Part shown: in pieces, positions 43,207 to 52,114 of the stretch | Numbering within the stretch: position 1 is the stretch's first letter | Layout of the letters: each line of letters starts with the position of its first letter | Assembly: GCF_014395975.1 (NCBI RefSeq) | Contig: NZ_CP060714.1 | Location: 3,100,001-3,164,000 of the forward strand | Length of the DNA: 64,000 nucleotides | Direction: 5' to 3' | From: Diaphorobacter ruginosibacter | GTDB lineage: Bacteria > Pseudomonadota > Gammaproteobacteria > Burkholderiales > Burkholderiaceae_C | The notes under the pieces: generated by a model | The model's database searches: none | Seen by the model: the letters and a program-made list of their open reading frames with translations, nothing else | Told to the model about the DNA's origin: nothing | Translations under genes and position numbers: made by a program

Positions 43207-44004
43207 ATGACCCTGCCGTCCACGCCCTCCGCCCCGGAACTCGTTGCCCCAGCGGAATGGCGCACGGTCGAGTTCGTTTCTGATCTGCACCTTCAGCGCG
43301 AAGAGCCCGAAACCGTCGACGCTTTCGCTCGCTATCTGCGGGACTCGCAGGCCGATGCCATCTTCCTGCTGGGCGATGTGTTCGAGGTCTGGGTGGGAGA
43401 CGACAGCATCGACGAATCCGGCAGTTTCGAGGCCGAATGCTGCGCGCTGCTGTCGCAGGCAGCCAGAGCGCGGCCGATGTATTTCATGCACGGCAACCGC
43501 GACTTCCTGGTCGGCATGCATTTCGCAGAGCGCACCGGCGTGCGGCTGCTGGCGGATCCAACGGTGCTGGTCCTGGATGGCAAGCGCTGGCTGCTGAGCC
43601 ATGGCGATGCACTCTGCCTGGACGATGTCGAGTACCAGAAGTTCCGCACGGTGGCTCGCAACCCGCAATGGCAGGCGCAACTGCTCTCGCTTCCCCTCGC
43701 TGCGCGGCGCGCACAGGGCCGCAGCGCGCGCCAGCAAAGCGAAGCGCGCAAGCACTCACCCGAGGCGTTCTACGGCGACGTGGACACCGAAGCCGCGTTC
43801 CAATGGCTTCAAGCCGCAAACAGCCGCGTGCTGATTCACGGGCATACCCACCGCCCTGCGGACCATGAACTCCAGGGCCAAGATGGCACCCGGGCACAAC
43901 GCATCGTGCTCTCCGACTGGGACCTTGCCGCCACCCCGCCACGAGCGGAGGTGTTGAGATTGAGCCCGGGGGGCTTGGAACGGATAGCCATCGCCCCCAA
44001 GTAG
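43207..44004 (+). CDS. lpxH: UDP-2,3-diacylglucosamine diphosphatase
   Basis: 265 residues. Cleaves UDP-2,3-diacylglucosamine to lipid X and UMP in lipid A synthesis, at the inner face of the inner membrane. Calcineurin-type metal motifs are all present: SDLHLQ (25-30), LGDVFEVWVGDDS, HGNRDFLVG, LSHGDALCLDD and INGHTHRP-type (IHGHTHRP). A cap insertion lies between the last motifs. It is immediately downstream of ppiB; the order ppiB-lpxH is common in betaproteobacteria. Confidence 0.95.
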   Translation: MTLPSTPSAPELVAPAEWRTVEFVSDLHLQREEPETVDAFARYLRDSQADAIFLLGDVFEVWVGDDSIDESGSFEAECCALLSQAARARPMYFMHGNRDFLVGMHFAERTGVRLLADPTVLVLDGKRWLLSHGDALCLDDVEYQKFRTVARNPQWQAQLLSLPLAARRAQGRSARQQSEARKHSPEAFYGDVDTEAAFQWLQAANSRVLIHGHTHRPADHELQGQDGTRAQRIVLSDWDLAATPPRAEVLRLSPGGLERIAIAPK

Positions 44005-44009
44005 GGCGC

Positions 44010-44867
44010 ATGCACCCTCCAGCAGCCCTCACCCGACTCCTGCGCCGCGCGAGCAACAGCCTACGCTCCCGTCTCGCGCCCGTGCCCGAAATCCCCGCAG
44101 AGCTCTGGCTCTCGACGGTGCGCCAATTCCCGTTCCTGGCGGCGCTGGACATGGAGGAGCAGTCCAAGCTGCGCGCGATCAGCGCCCTCTTCCTGCAACA
44201 GAAGGAATTCACCGGCGCCCATGGCATGGAGGTGACCGACGCCATGGCCGTCGCCATCGCGGCCCAGGCCTGCCTGCCACTGCTGCATTGGGGCGACCCG
44301 GCCAAGGCACTCGATTGGTACGACGACTTCGTCGGCATTGTGGTACATCCTGCCGAGGCCGTTGCCGTCAGGCAATCCACTGATGCGGCGGGCGTGACGC
44401 ACCAGTACAGCCAGGTGCTGCTCGGCGAGGCCATGGAGCGCGGCCCCGTCATGCTGGCCTGGCCTGCGGTGGAAAGCGCCGGACAGGACCCGGAGGACGC
44501 CACCAGCGTGGTGATCCACGAGTTCATCCACAAGATCGACATGAAGGACGGCGCTGTCAACGGGCGGCCGCCGCTGCAACTGGGCTTTGCAGGAACGAGC
44601 AGCGCCGCCGAAGGACGCAGGCTCTGGGCCGACACATGGACCCGCGCCTACGATGGTTTCCGCGAGAAAGTCATCATCGCGCAGCGGTTCGGCGGCGAGA
44701 AGCAATGGCTGAACAGCTACGGAGCCACCGCGCCCGAGGAATTCTTTGCGGTGGCATGCGAGGCCTACTTCGTGAACCACAGCCGCTTCGCGCAGGAGTT
44801 TCCGGCGCTGTCTCCGCTGCTGGATGCGCTGTTCAACCGGCCAGCCCGGACAGTCGCAAGGCCCTGA
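44010..44867 (+). CDS. mtfA: MtfA-type zinc-dependent peptidase
   Basis: 285 residues. MtfA (YeeI) is a gluzincin-like peptidase that in E. coli binds and inactivates the Mlc glucose repressor. The zinc motif is VVIHEFIHKIDMKDGAVNG, and the third ligand region is APEEFFAVACEAYFVNH. N-terminal motif: FLAALDMEEQSKLRAISALFLQQKEF. Starts six bases after lpxH. Its last 35 bases overlap the end of the convergent otnI gene. Confidence 0.92.
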   Translation: MHPPAALTRLLRRASNSLRSRLAPVPEIPAELWLSTVRQFPFLAALDMEEQSKLRAISALFLQQKEFTGAHGMEVTDAMAVAIAAQACLPLLHWGDPAKALDWYDDFVGIVVHPAEAVAVRQSTDAAGVTHQYSQVLLGEAMERGPVMLAWPAVESAGQDPEDATSVVIHEFIHKIDMKDGAVNGRPPLQLGFAGTSSAAEGRRLWADTWTRAYDGFREKVIIAQRFGGEKQWLNSYGATAPEEFFAVACEAYFVNHSRFAQEFPALSPLLDALFNRPARTVARP

Positions 44868-45660
44868 GCCAACCCAGTCCGTCACTGGTTCCACCCGGCA
44901 CCGCGCCGCGCCGCGGGCGGTACTCGCAGCCGATCCATCCCTGCCATCCGCACTGCGCCTCCACCTCGTCGATCACGCCGAACAGATAGGGATGGTTGAT
45001 CTCGCCGATGTCCGGCTCGTGGCGCTCGGGCACACCGGCAATCTGGAAATGGCCTACGCGACCCGTGGGCAGGTACTTGCGGATCTTCGCCGCGAGGTCA
45101 CCCTCCATGATCTGGCAGTGGTACAGATCGAACTGCACCTGCAGGTTCTTCGCGCCCACGCCCTGCACGATCGCATGCGCTTCCTCCTGGTAATTCAGGA
45201 AGAAGCCCGGCATGTCGCGCGTGTTGATGGGCTCCAGCAGCACCTGGCGGCCGGCCTTGGCGGCCTGCTCGGCGGCCCAGCCCACATTGCCCACGTAGGT
45301 GGCACGGAGCTCGTCCTTCGATGAGCCCGCAGGCATCAGGCCGGCCATGACATGGATGCGCGGGCAGTCGAGCGCCTCGGCATATTCAAGTGCGCGCAGA
45401 AAGCCCTCGCGGAACTCCGACTCGCGCCCGGGAAGGCAGGCCGTGCCACGCTCGCCACGGTCCCAGTCACCCGGCGGAGCGTTGAACAACACCTGCTGCA
45501 GGCCATTGTCCGCAAGGCGCGCAGCCAGATCGGATGCCGCGAAGGCATAGGGAAACAGATATTCGACGCCCTTGAAACCGTCACGCGCGGCGGCGGCGAA
45601 ACGATCGAGGAAATCGTGCTCGTTGTAGAGCATCGAGAGATTGGCTGCAAAGCGGGGCAT
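44833..45660 (-). CDS. otnI: 2-oxo-tetronate isomerase, hydroxypyruvate-isomerase family
   Basis: 275 residues, TIM-barrel isomerase: MPRFAANLSMLYNEHDFLDR, GFKGVEYLFPYAF, VLLEPINTRDMPGFFLNY, VQFDLYHCQIMEGDL and FQIAGVPERHEPDIGEINH (metal/acid residues). In the threonate pathway OtnI converts 2-dehydro-L-erythronate to the form used by OtnK. The sequence also fits Hyi (hydroxypyruvate isomerase); the operon argues for OtnI. Last gene of the operon, 69 bases after otnC. Confidence 0.88.
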   Translation of the reverse strand: MPRFAANLSMLYNEHDFLDRFAAAARDGFKGVEYLFPYAFAASDLAARLADNGLQQVLFNAPPGDWDRGERGTACLPGRESEFREGFLRALEYAEALDCPRIHVMAGLMPAGSSKDELRATYVGNVGWAAEQAAKAGRQVLLEPINTRDMPGFFLNYQEEAHAIVQGVGAKNLQVQFDLYHCQIMEGDLAAKIRKYLPTGRVGHFQIAGVPERHEPDIGEINHPYLFGVIDEVEAQCGWQGWIGCEYRPRRGAVPGGTSDGLGWLRALRLSGLAG

Positions 45661-45729
45661 GGACGGGAACTCCTGAAATCCTGTGGTCTGTGATGTGAAT
45701 GCGTAAGAGCCTGCTGGAGCCCGTTCGGC

Positions 45730-46401
45730 TCACCACTGCGCGCCGAAGGTCGTGCGCAGCTCCTCGATCTGCAGGTCATCGAGGGGCCGGGGACGTGGCC
45801 GGGACATGGCCCACAGCCGCGCCGTCTCCTCGAGCTCCTCCAACGTCGCCATCGCCGCGGCGGGCGTGTCGTGCCAGACATTGGGCCCGAGGCGCGACAG
45901 CATCACCGCGCGCAGGGCGATGCCGCGCGCGGCGTATTCTCCAATGGTCTTTTCCACCTCCTGCGCCGCCTCGGGCGCGCCTGGCCGATGGTAGGGGATG
46001 AGCGGAACATGCCCCACCTTCATCACGAAGTACGGCGTGATGGCGGGCAGCAACTCAGCCTCGCCGGCCTGATCGCCCAAGGTGAGCGCCACGCAGTGGG
46101 TGCTGTGCGTGTGGATCACGCACGCCGTCTGCGGCGACAGCGTGGAGGCGGCCGAGTAGATCCGGCGATGCAGCGCGATCGTCTTGCTCGCACGATCACC
46201 GCCTATCTGCACGCCCTGCGCATCAAGCCGCGCGAGCCGCGCCGGATCGAGAAAGCCAAGGCAGGCGTCGGTCGGCGTGATGAGGAAGCCGCCGTCCGCA
46301 AGCCGCACGCTGATGTTGCCCGCGGTGGCATGGACGTAGCCGCGCTCGAACAGGCTTCGTCCCACGCGGCAGATCTCTTCGCGAGCCTGCGACTCGTTCA
46401 T
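45730..46401 (-). CDS. otnC: 3-oxo-tetronate 4-phosphate decarboxylase (class II aldolase family)
   Basis: 223 residues. Class II aldolase/AraD fold: FERGYVHATAGNISVRLADGGFLITPTDACLGFLDP, then the zinc histidines in VIHTHSTHCVALT, and a later His in MLSRLGPNVWHDTPAAAMATLEELEETARL. OtnC decarboxylates 3-oxo-tetronate 4-phosphate to dihydroxyacetone phosphate. Its ATG overlaps the otnK stop (ATGA), so translation is coupled. Confidence 0.9.
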   Translation of the reverse strand: MNESQAREEICRVGRSLFERGYVHATAGNISVRLADGGFLITPTDACLGFLDPARLARLDAQGVQIGGDRASKTIALHRRIYSAASTLSPQTACVIHTHSTHCVALTLGDQAGEAELLPAITPYFVMKVGHVPLIPYHRPGAPEAAQEVEKTIGEYAARGIALRAVMLSRLGPNVWHDTPAAAMATLEELEETARLWAMSRPRPRPLDDLQIEELRTTFGAQW

Positions 46402-47717
46402 GCAAGCACCTCGAAGGCGCGCGTGAAGAAATCTTCACCACCAAAATTGCCGGACTTGAGCGTGACATGCAGCCCCTCGGCGCCGGCTGCCGGGCTGTGC
46501 GCGTGGCACCATGGAACACCCGGGTCGATCTGTGAGCCAATCTGCATCTGCGCGATCTGCAGCGCCTGCACACAGGCACCCGACGTTTCGCCGCCCGCGA
46601 CGACAAGCTGACGGACGCCCTGCTCCACCAGGCCGCGCGCGATGGCCGCCACGGTGCGTTCGACCATGGCGCCGGCCTCTTCCACGCCAAGCCGGGACTG
46701 GACCGATTTCACCGCATCGCTCTGCGCCGTGGAGTACACCAGCACCGGTCCGTTTGCCAGCAACGGCCCGGCCCAGGCCAGCACCTCGCCCACCACGTCA
46801 GCGCCCGCAGCGATGCGCAGCGGATCGAGCGCCATCGCCGCACCGCCGTTCTCGATGAAATGCCGGACCTGCCCGTTGGTTGCCAGCGAGCAGCTTCCGG
46901 AGACGATGGCTCGGAGGCCTTTTGCGGGCGGCAGTGCGCCAGCCTGCGACGACGGTTCAAGCCCGAAGTTGGCGGGCAGCGCGATCGCCACCCCCGAGCC
47001 CGCCGTGAGCAGCGGCAAGGCAGCAAGCGCAGGCCCCATGCGCACGAGATCATCGTTGGAAACGGCATCGACCACGGCGATCGAGACGCCCTCGGCCTTC
47101 AACCCCTCGATGCGCTGCGTCACGGCGTCCGCGCCGCGCGCGACGACCGCGTGGTCAATCAGGCCGACCTTGCGTTGGCACTGAGCCTGCATCACGCGCA
47201 CGAGGTTCGGATCCGTCATGGGCGTGAGCGGATGGTTCTGCATGCCGCTTTCGCTCAGCAGCACGTCGCCCACGAACAGGTATCCCTTGAATACGGTGCG
47301 CTTGTTGTCGGGGAAGGCCGGCGTGGCGATCGTGAAGTCCGTGCCGAGCGCATCCATCAGCGCTTCGGTGACCGGCCCGATATTGCCGCGAACCTCGCCG
47401 CTGAAAAGGCTGTCGAACGTGGAGCAGTACTTGAAGTAGAACTGCCTTGCGCCCTGCTCCTGCAGCCAGCGCAGTGCCGCAAGCGACTGGCTGACGGCTT
47501 CCGCGGCTGCAATGGTGCGCGACTTGAGCGCGACCACCACCGCGTCCACGTCCGCGGCGAGGGGTTCGGCCGGCACGCCGATGGTCTGCACCACGCGCAT
47601 GCCCGCTCGCACGAGGTTGTTGGCCAGGTCGGTCGCACCGGTAAAGTCGTCGGCGATACAGCCGAGCAGGATCTTCTTCTGTGTCACGTTCATCGTCACG
47701 CCCATCGTCATGTTCAT
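46398..47717 (-). CDS. otnK: 3-oxo-tetronate kinase
   Basis: 439 residues from ATG 47717; the frame extends further upstream but only in antiphase with denD. DUF1537-family kinase: GCIADDFTGATDLANNLVRAGMRV, FYFKYCSTFDSLFSGEVRGNIGPV, TIATPAFPDNKRTVFKGYL, MTDPNLVRVMQ and the C-terminal VAGGETSGACVQALQI, GLHVTLKSGNFGGEDFF. It phosphorylates 3-oxo-tetronate at C4. Starts five bases after denD. Confidence 0.93.
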   Translation of the reverse strand: MNMTMGVTMNVTQKKILLGCIADDFTGATDLANNLVRAGMRVVQTIGVPAEPLAADVDAVVVALKSRTIAAAEAVSQSLAALRWLQEQGARQFYFKYCSTFDSLFSGEVRGNIGPVTEALMDALGTDFTIATPAFPDNKRTVFKGYLFVGDVLLSESGMQNHPLTPMTDPNLVRVMQAQCQRKVGLIDHAVVARGADAVTQRIEGLKAEGVSIAVVDAVSNDDLVRMGPALAALPLLTAGSGVAIALPANFGLEPSSQAGALPPAKGLRAIVSGSCSLATNGQVRHFIENGGAAMALDPLRIAAGADVVGEVLAWAGPLLANGPVLVYSTAQSDAVKSVQSRLGVEEAGAMVERTVAAIARGLVEQGVRQLVVAGGETSGACVQALQIAQMQIGSQIDPGVPWCHAHSPAAGAEGLHVTLKSGNFGGEDFFTRAFEVLA

Positions 47718-47722
47718 GGCAC

Positions 47723-48736
47723 TCAGCCCTTCACGGGCAGCTTGACGGCCTGGGGATTCTCGCGCACATACTCGCGCAGGATCGCTTCGAAGCTCTCGTC
47801 GGCCCGCAGCCCCAGGCCTTCGGCGCGCGCGGGACGGAAGCGGCTGGGCCAGCTCGTGATGATCCTGGCGACCTGGGCATCCGGCTCCCAGTCGATGAGC
47901 GAGGTGGCCTCGGTGCCCGCCACGCGCTCCAGGGCCTCTGCCATCTCGCGCACGGTGGTGGTGAGCGCGGGCAGGTTCACCGCGGTGCGCGCGCCCCACT
48001 CCCTGGCGCTTGCCGTCGCAGCGCGCACAATGCCGCGCACCGTGTTGCCGGGCGAGGACAGCGCAACGGCCGTGTCCGGCGCAACGGGGCAGCGCGCACG
48101 CTCGCCCGCCAGCGGCTCGCGCAGCATGCCGCTCAGGAAGCTCGATGCCGCACCGTTGGGGCGGCCCGGGCGCACGCTCACCGTCATCAGGCGCACATTG
48201 CGACCCTGCACAAAGCCCTTGCGGGTGTAGTCAGCCACAAGCTGCTCGCCAATGAACTTCTGGATGCCGTAGCTGTTCTGCGGGGTTGGCAGGCTGGTGT
48301 CCTCGATGACGGAGGGCAGCGGCTGCTCGGGCGAATCGCCAAACACGGCGACCGAGCTGGAGAACACGAACACGGGGGCATGGCCCGCCCGGCGGCACGC
48401 ATCGAGCAGCTGGCGCGTGGTGTCCAGGTTGCTGCGCATGCCGAGGTCGAAGTCCGCCTCGCATTCACCGCTCACGGCTGCGGCAAGATGAACCACCAGC
48501 TGCGTGTCGGCCAGCTGCAGTGCGCCTTGCGCGACCTGCTCGGCCAGATCGCCCTCTACCGCATGCACGCGCGCATCGGCCAGCAGGTCGGCGGGCGGTG
48601 CGACACGGTCTGCGAGCGTGACACGGCGGATGGATTCGGGCGCGCCGCCATTCAGGGACAGCTCGCCCATCTGCAGCAGGGTGCGCGCAAGCCGTGCGCC
48701 CAGAAAGCCGCTGCCGCCTGTGATGAGAATGTTCAT
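47723..48736 (-). CDS. denD: D-erythronate dehydrogenase
   Basis: 337 residues, extended short-chain dehydrogenase. GGSGFLGARLARTLL (NAD loop), QLVVHLAAAVSGECEADFDL, FVFSSSVAVFGDSPEQPLP, then the catalytic Tyr and Lys in SYGIQKFIGEQL, and RLMTVSVRPGRPNGAASSFLSGM. It oxidises D-erythronate to 2-oxo-tetronate with NAD+. Between ltnD and otnK. Confidence 0.93.
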   Translation of the reverse strand: MNILITGGSGFLGARLARTLLQMGELSLNGGAPESIRRVTLADRVAPPADLLADARVHAVEGDLAEQVAQGALQLADTQLVVHLAAAVSGECEADFDLGMRSNLDTTRQLLDACRRAGHAPVFVFSSSVAVFGDSPEQPLPSVIEDTSLPTPQNSYGIQKFIGEQLVADYTRKGFVQGRNVRLMTVSVRPGRPNGAASSFLSGMLREPLAGERARCPVAPDTAVALSSPGNTVRGIVRAATASAREWGARTAVNLPALTTTVREMAEALERVAGTEATSLIDWEPDAQVARIITSWPSRFRPARAEGLGLRADESFEAILREYVRENPQAVKLPVKG

Positions 48737-48750
48737 GGTGTGTTCCGGAT

Positions 48751-49692
48751 TCAGGAGTGGGAGTTCTTGGGGGCGGGCACCGTGATGCCCGGAAAGATCT
48801 TGATGACGGCGCTGTCGTCCTCGCGCGCAAAGCCCGCCGTGGACGCCTGCATGAACATCTGGTGCGCCGTGGACGACAGCGGCAGCGGGAACTTGCTGGC
48901 GCGCGCCACGTCGAGCACAAGACCCAGGTCCTTCACGAAGATGTCCACGGCGGACAGCGGCGTGTAGTCTCCTGCGAGCACGTGGGCCATGCGGTTCTCG
49001 AACATCCAGCTGTTGCCCGCGCTGTGCGTGATCACCTCGTAGAGCGCATCGGGATCGACACCCTCGCGCAGCCCCAGCGCCATGGCCTCGGCGGCAGCGG
49101 CGATGTGCACGCCCGCGAGCAGCTGGTTGATGATCTTCACCTTGCTGCCGGCCCCCGCCCTGTCGCCCAGACGGTAGACCTTGGCGGCCATGGCGTCGAG
49201 GGCCCCGCCTGCCTTGTCATAGGCTGCGGCCGTGCCTGCCGTCATCATCGTGATCTGGCCGCTCGCGGCCTTTGCTGCGCCGCCTGAGATGGGAGCGTCG
49301 AGATACAGCAGGCCTCTTTCGGCCAGGCGCGCCTCCATGGCGACGGACCAGTTCGGATCCACGGTGGAGCACATCACGAACAGGCTGCCGGTGCGCATCG
49401 TTGAAACGACTCCGCCCTTGCCCTCCTCGCCGAACAGCACGCTCTCTGTCTGCGCGGCGTTGACGACCACCGAAATCACCACGTCGCATCGGGAGCCAAG
49501 TTCCCCAAGGCTCGCGCAGGCCACTCCGCCGTCCTTGGCAAAGCCCTGGGCCACCTCGCTTCGCAGGTCGAAGACGTGTGGCGCGAAGCCCGCGCGGCGC
49601 AGCGACTGCGCCATGCCCATGCCCATCGCACCGAGGCCGATGACGCCCACCACGGGCGGTTCATTCGAGTTCATATTCATGTTGGAAGCCAT
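48751..49692 (-). CDS. ltnD: L-threonate dehydrogenase
   Basis: 313 residues of the 3-hydroxyisobutyrate dehydrogenase family. VVGVIGLGAMGMGMAQSLRRAGF (NAD loop), FVMCSTVDPNWS, LLYLDAPISGGAAKAASGQITMMT (substrate motif), GAGSKVKIINQLLAGVHIAA with the catalytic Lys, and KDLGLVLDVARA. It oxidises L-threonate to 2-oxo-tetronate. A run of Met/Asn codons (MASNMNMNSNEP) makes the exact start uncertain. denD follows after 14 bases. Confidence 0.92.
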   Translation of the reverse strand: MASNMNMNSNEPPVVGVIGLGAMGMGMAQSLRRAGFAPHVFDLRSEVAQGFAKDGGVACASLGELGSRCDVVISVVVNAAQTESVLFGEEGKGGVVSTMRTGSLFVMCSTVDPNWSVAMEARLAERGLLYLDAPISGGAAKAASGQITMMTAGTAAAYDKAGGALDAMAAKVYRLGDRAGAGSKVKIINQLLAGVHIAAAAEAMALGLREGVDPDALYEVITHSAGNSWMFENRMAHVLAGDYTPLSAVDIFVKDLGLVLDVARASKFPLPLSSTAHQMFMQASTAGFAREDDSAVIKIFPGITVPAPKNSHS

Positions 49693-49731
49693 GCATCATC
49701 TCCTGCACTCATTGCCTGCATCCACCTGCGA

Positions 49732-51054
49732 TCAGCGGTTGACCAGCTTCTTGGGCACCAGCCAGACGCCGATCGCGCCCAGCACCAGCACGGCTGACAG
49801 CATATACATGCCGATCGCGGTGCTGCCGGTCATGTCCTTGAGCGTACCGATCAGGTAGGGGCTCACGAACCCTGCAATATTGCCCACGGAATTGATTGCG
49901 GCAATGCCCGCGGCGGCGGCGGTCCCCGAGAGAAAGGCTGTCGGCAGCGACCAGAACAGCGGTGCACAGGTGAGCACGCCTGCGGCAGCCAGCGACAGGA
50001 ACAGCAGCGACACGGCGGTGTTCTGCGTGAACGAAGCGGAGACCGCAAAGCCGATCGCGCCCATCATCGCGGGAATGATCAGGTGCCAGCGGCGCTCGCG
50101 ACGATGGTCGGCGCTGCGGCCGAACAGGTTCATCGCGACGATGGCGCACAGGAAAGGAATGGCACTCAGCAAACCGATGTGCAGGTTGCCCTGCACCCCC
50201 GTGGCCTTCACCAGCGTGGGCAACCAGAAGGTGATCGCGTACTGGCCCATCACGAACGCGAAATAGATCGCGGCCATCCACCACATGCGCGAGTCCATGA
50301 ACACGCCCTTCACCGAGTGCGGGCCCTTGTCACCGGCGGCCTGGTCCTCTTTCACTGCGCGTTGCAGCAGGGCCTTCTCCTCGGCGTTCAGCCACTTGGC
50401 CTTCTCTATGCTGTTGTCCAGCCAGAACAGCACCAGGATGCCGACGAGGACCGCCGGGACCGCCTCGATCAGGAACATCCACTGCCAGCCATGCATCGAC
50501 GATACGCCGTGGAAGGCGTCCATGATCCAGCCCGAGAGCGGGTTGCCGAAGATGCCCGCCACGGGAATCGCCGACATGAACACCGCCACGATGCGCGCGC
50601 GCCGGTGGGCCGGATACCAGTAGGTGAGGTAGAGGATCACGCCGGGGTAGAAGCCCGCCTCGGCCAGGCCCAGCAGGAAGCGCAGGATGTAGAAGCTCGT
50701 GACCGACTCCACGAACACGAAGCATCCCGAGAGGATGCCCCAGGTGATCATGATGCGGGCGATCCACACGCGCGCGCCCACCTTGTGCAGCAGCAGGTTG
50801 CTGGGCACCTCGAAGAAGAAATAGCCCAGGAAGAAGATGCCGGCACCGAGGCCGAAGACTGCCTCGCTGAAACCCAGGTCCTGCGACATCTGCAGCTTGG
50901 CAAAGCCGACGTTCACGCGGTCGAGGTAGGCGATCACGTAGCACAGCATCAGGAAGGGAACGATGCGCCAGAAGACTTTGGAATAGGTGCGCTTCTCGAG
51001 CGCATCGTCACCGGGCACAGCGCCTGGCCCTTGGATAGCGGGGTTCACGGACAT
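49732..51054 (-). CDS. MFS transporter, sugar-acid/tartrate type
   Basis: 440 residues with 12 hydrophobic segments, of the anion:cation symporter family (NarK-distant; like TtuB or GudP). Visible: YVIAYLDRVNVGFAKLQMSQDLGFSEAVFGLGAGIFFLGYFFFEVPSNLLLHKVGARVWIARIMITWG (here only the start is cited as motif: DRVNVGFA, FEVPSN, RIMITWG). By position at the head of the otn operon it should import D-erythronate and L-threonate (inferred). Preceded by the GntR regulator gene on the same strand, 131 bases away. Confidence 0.88.
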   Translation of the reverse strand: MSVNPAIQGPGAVPGDDALEKRTYSKVFWRIVPFLMLCYVIAYLDRVNVGFAKLQMSQDLGFSEAVFGLGAGIFFLGYFFFEVPSNLLLHKVGARVWIARIMITWGILSGCFVFVESVTSFYILRFLLGLAEAGFYPGVILYLTYWYPAHRRARIVAVFMSAIPVAGIFGNPLSGWIMDAFHGVSSMHGWQWMFLIEAVPAVLVGILVLFWLDNSIEKAKWLNAEEKALLQRAVKEDQAAGDKGPHSVKGVFMDSRMWWMAAIYFAFVMGQYAITFWLPTLVKATGVQGNLHIGLLSAIPFLCAIVAMNLFGRSADHRRERRWHLIIPAMMGAIGFAVSASFTQNTAVSLLFLSLAAAGVLTCAPLFWSLPTAFLSGTAAAAGIAAINSVGNIAGFVSPYLIGTLKDMTGSTAIGMYMLSAVLVLGAIGVWLVPKKLVNR

Positions 51055-51185
51055 CAGATGGCTCCTCGCCGAACGAGGGTTTTGAAGGTTGGGTGAATTG
51101 AATTTGTCAGGTCATCATACAAATTTAAGACCAAAAATCAGCACCGGGTAAACCCTCGAAAGAACGTGATAACGAACTCAGGAAC

Positions 51186-51965
51186 TCAGGATGTGCCCGA
51201 TGGGCTCACCTGGATCAAAGGCTGCGCAAGCCGCGTGCCTTCCTGCTGCCAGAAGGCGGGGTCGGCGTGAAGGATGCGCTTGATGGCATTGTCCATGTGC
51301 GTCTTGGCGGCCTCGCGGGCTGCCTTGGCGTCACCAGACGCAATCGCATCGGCGATGCGCGCATGTTCGTTGGCCACGGCGTGTGTGAAATCATTGCGCC
51401 GTGCCTCGTTGGCACGCGTGACGCGGATCGCGCCCTGCAGCAGCCCGTGCAGGTATTGCAGCGTGCCGATGAGGAAGGTGTTGTGCGCGGCGCCGGCCAC
51501 GGCCAGGTGAAACGCCAGGTCCTGCTCCGCCCCGCTCTCGCCGCGGGCAACGGCCTGCTCCAGCGCCTCGATGGCCGCGCGGATCCGGGCCATGTCCTCC
51601 GGCGTCTTGCGCTCGGCGGCCAATGCCGCCACCTCGGACTCGAGGGGGCGGCGCAGTTCGGCCATCTGCACCACCGCATCGCGCGAGGCCATGTGCGCGA
51701 CCTCGAAGCGCAGCGGTTCGGCCTCGGGCTCGCGCACAAAGACGCCGCTGCCCTGCCGGGAAGCCACCAGCCCGAGCGACTTGAGCCGTGAGACGGCCTC
51801 GCGCACCACGGTGCGGCTGACCTCGAACTGCGATGCCAGCACGGCCTCCGTGGGCAGGCGCGCCCCGACCTCCAGCCGGCCGCTGCGGATCTCGGCCGCC
51901 AGCGTGTCGGCAACCTGGTCGGCAAGGCGGGCACCCGAGGCTACGGGCTTGAACTGGGGAGGCAT
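51186..51965 (-). CDS. GntR/FadR-family regulator of the tetronate operon
   Basis: 259 residues from ATG 51965. The N-terminal winged HTH is LADQVADTLAAEIRSGRLEV followed by LPTEAVLASQFEVSRTVVREAVSRLKSLGLV; the C-terminal FCD effector domain starts around residue 90 (AELRRPLESEVAALAAERKT, DLAFHLAVAGAAHN with metal-ligand histidines, ANEHARIADAI). It lies just upstream of the transporter and the otn genes, on the same strand, and most likely represses them until a tetronate or keto-acid appears (inferred). No strong ribosome site. Confidence 0.9.
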   Translation of the reverse strand: MPPQFKPVASGARLADQVADTLAAEIRSGRLEVGARLPTEAVLASQFEVSRTVVREAVSRLKSLGLVASRQGSGVFVREPEAEPLRFEVAHMASRDAVVQMAELRRPLESEVAALAAERKTPEDMARIRAAIEALEQAVARGESGAEQDLAFHLAVAGAAHNTFLIGTLQYLHGLLQGAIRVTRANEARRNDFTHAVANEHARIADAIASGDAKAAREAAKTHMDNAIKRILHADPAFWQQEGTRLAQPLIQVSPSGTS

Positions 51966-52114
51966 CGGGGGCAACTTCTGAGGTGAATCAACCCGTCACT
52001 GTACCGCAGGGCATGCGGCCTTGATGCCTTGCAACCCGGCAGGATGCGTCATGGCGCTTCATGGCACGTCATGACGCCACGCCGGGGCGTGCTGACGCTC
52101 CCGGGCGGCTGCCC

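Noticed and set aside
47718..47999. N-terminal extension of otnK
   Set aside because: The extra 94 codons overlap denD out of phase and are arginine-rich; the start at 47717 follows denD by five bases.
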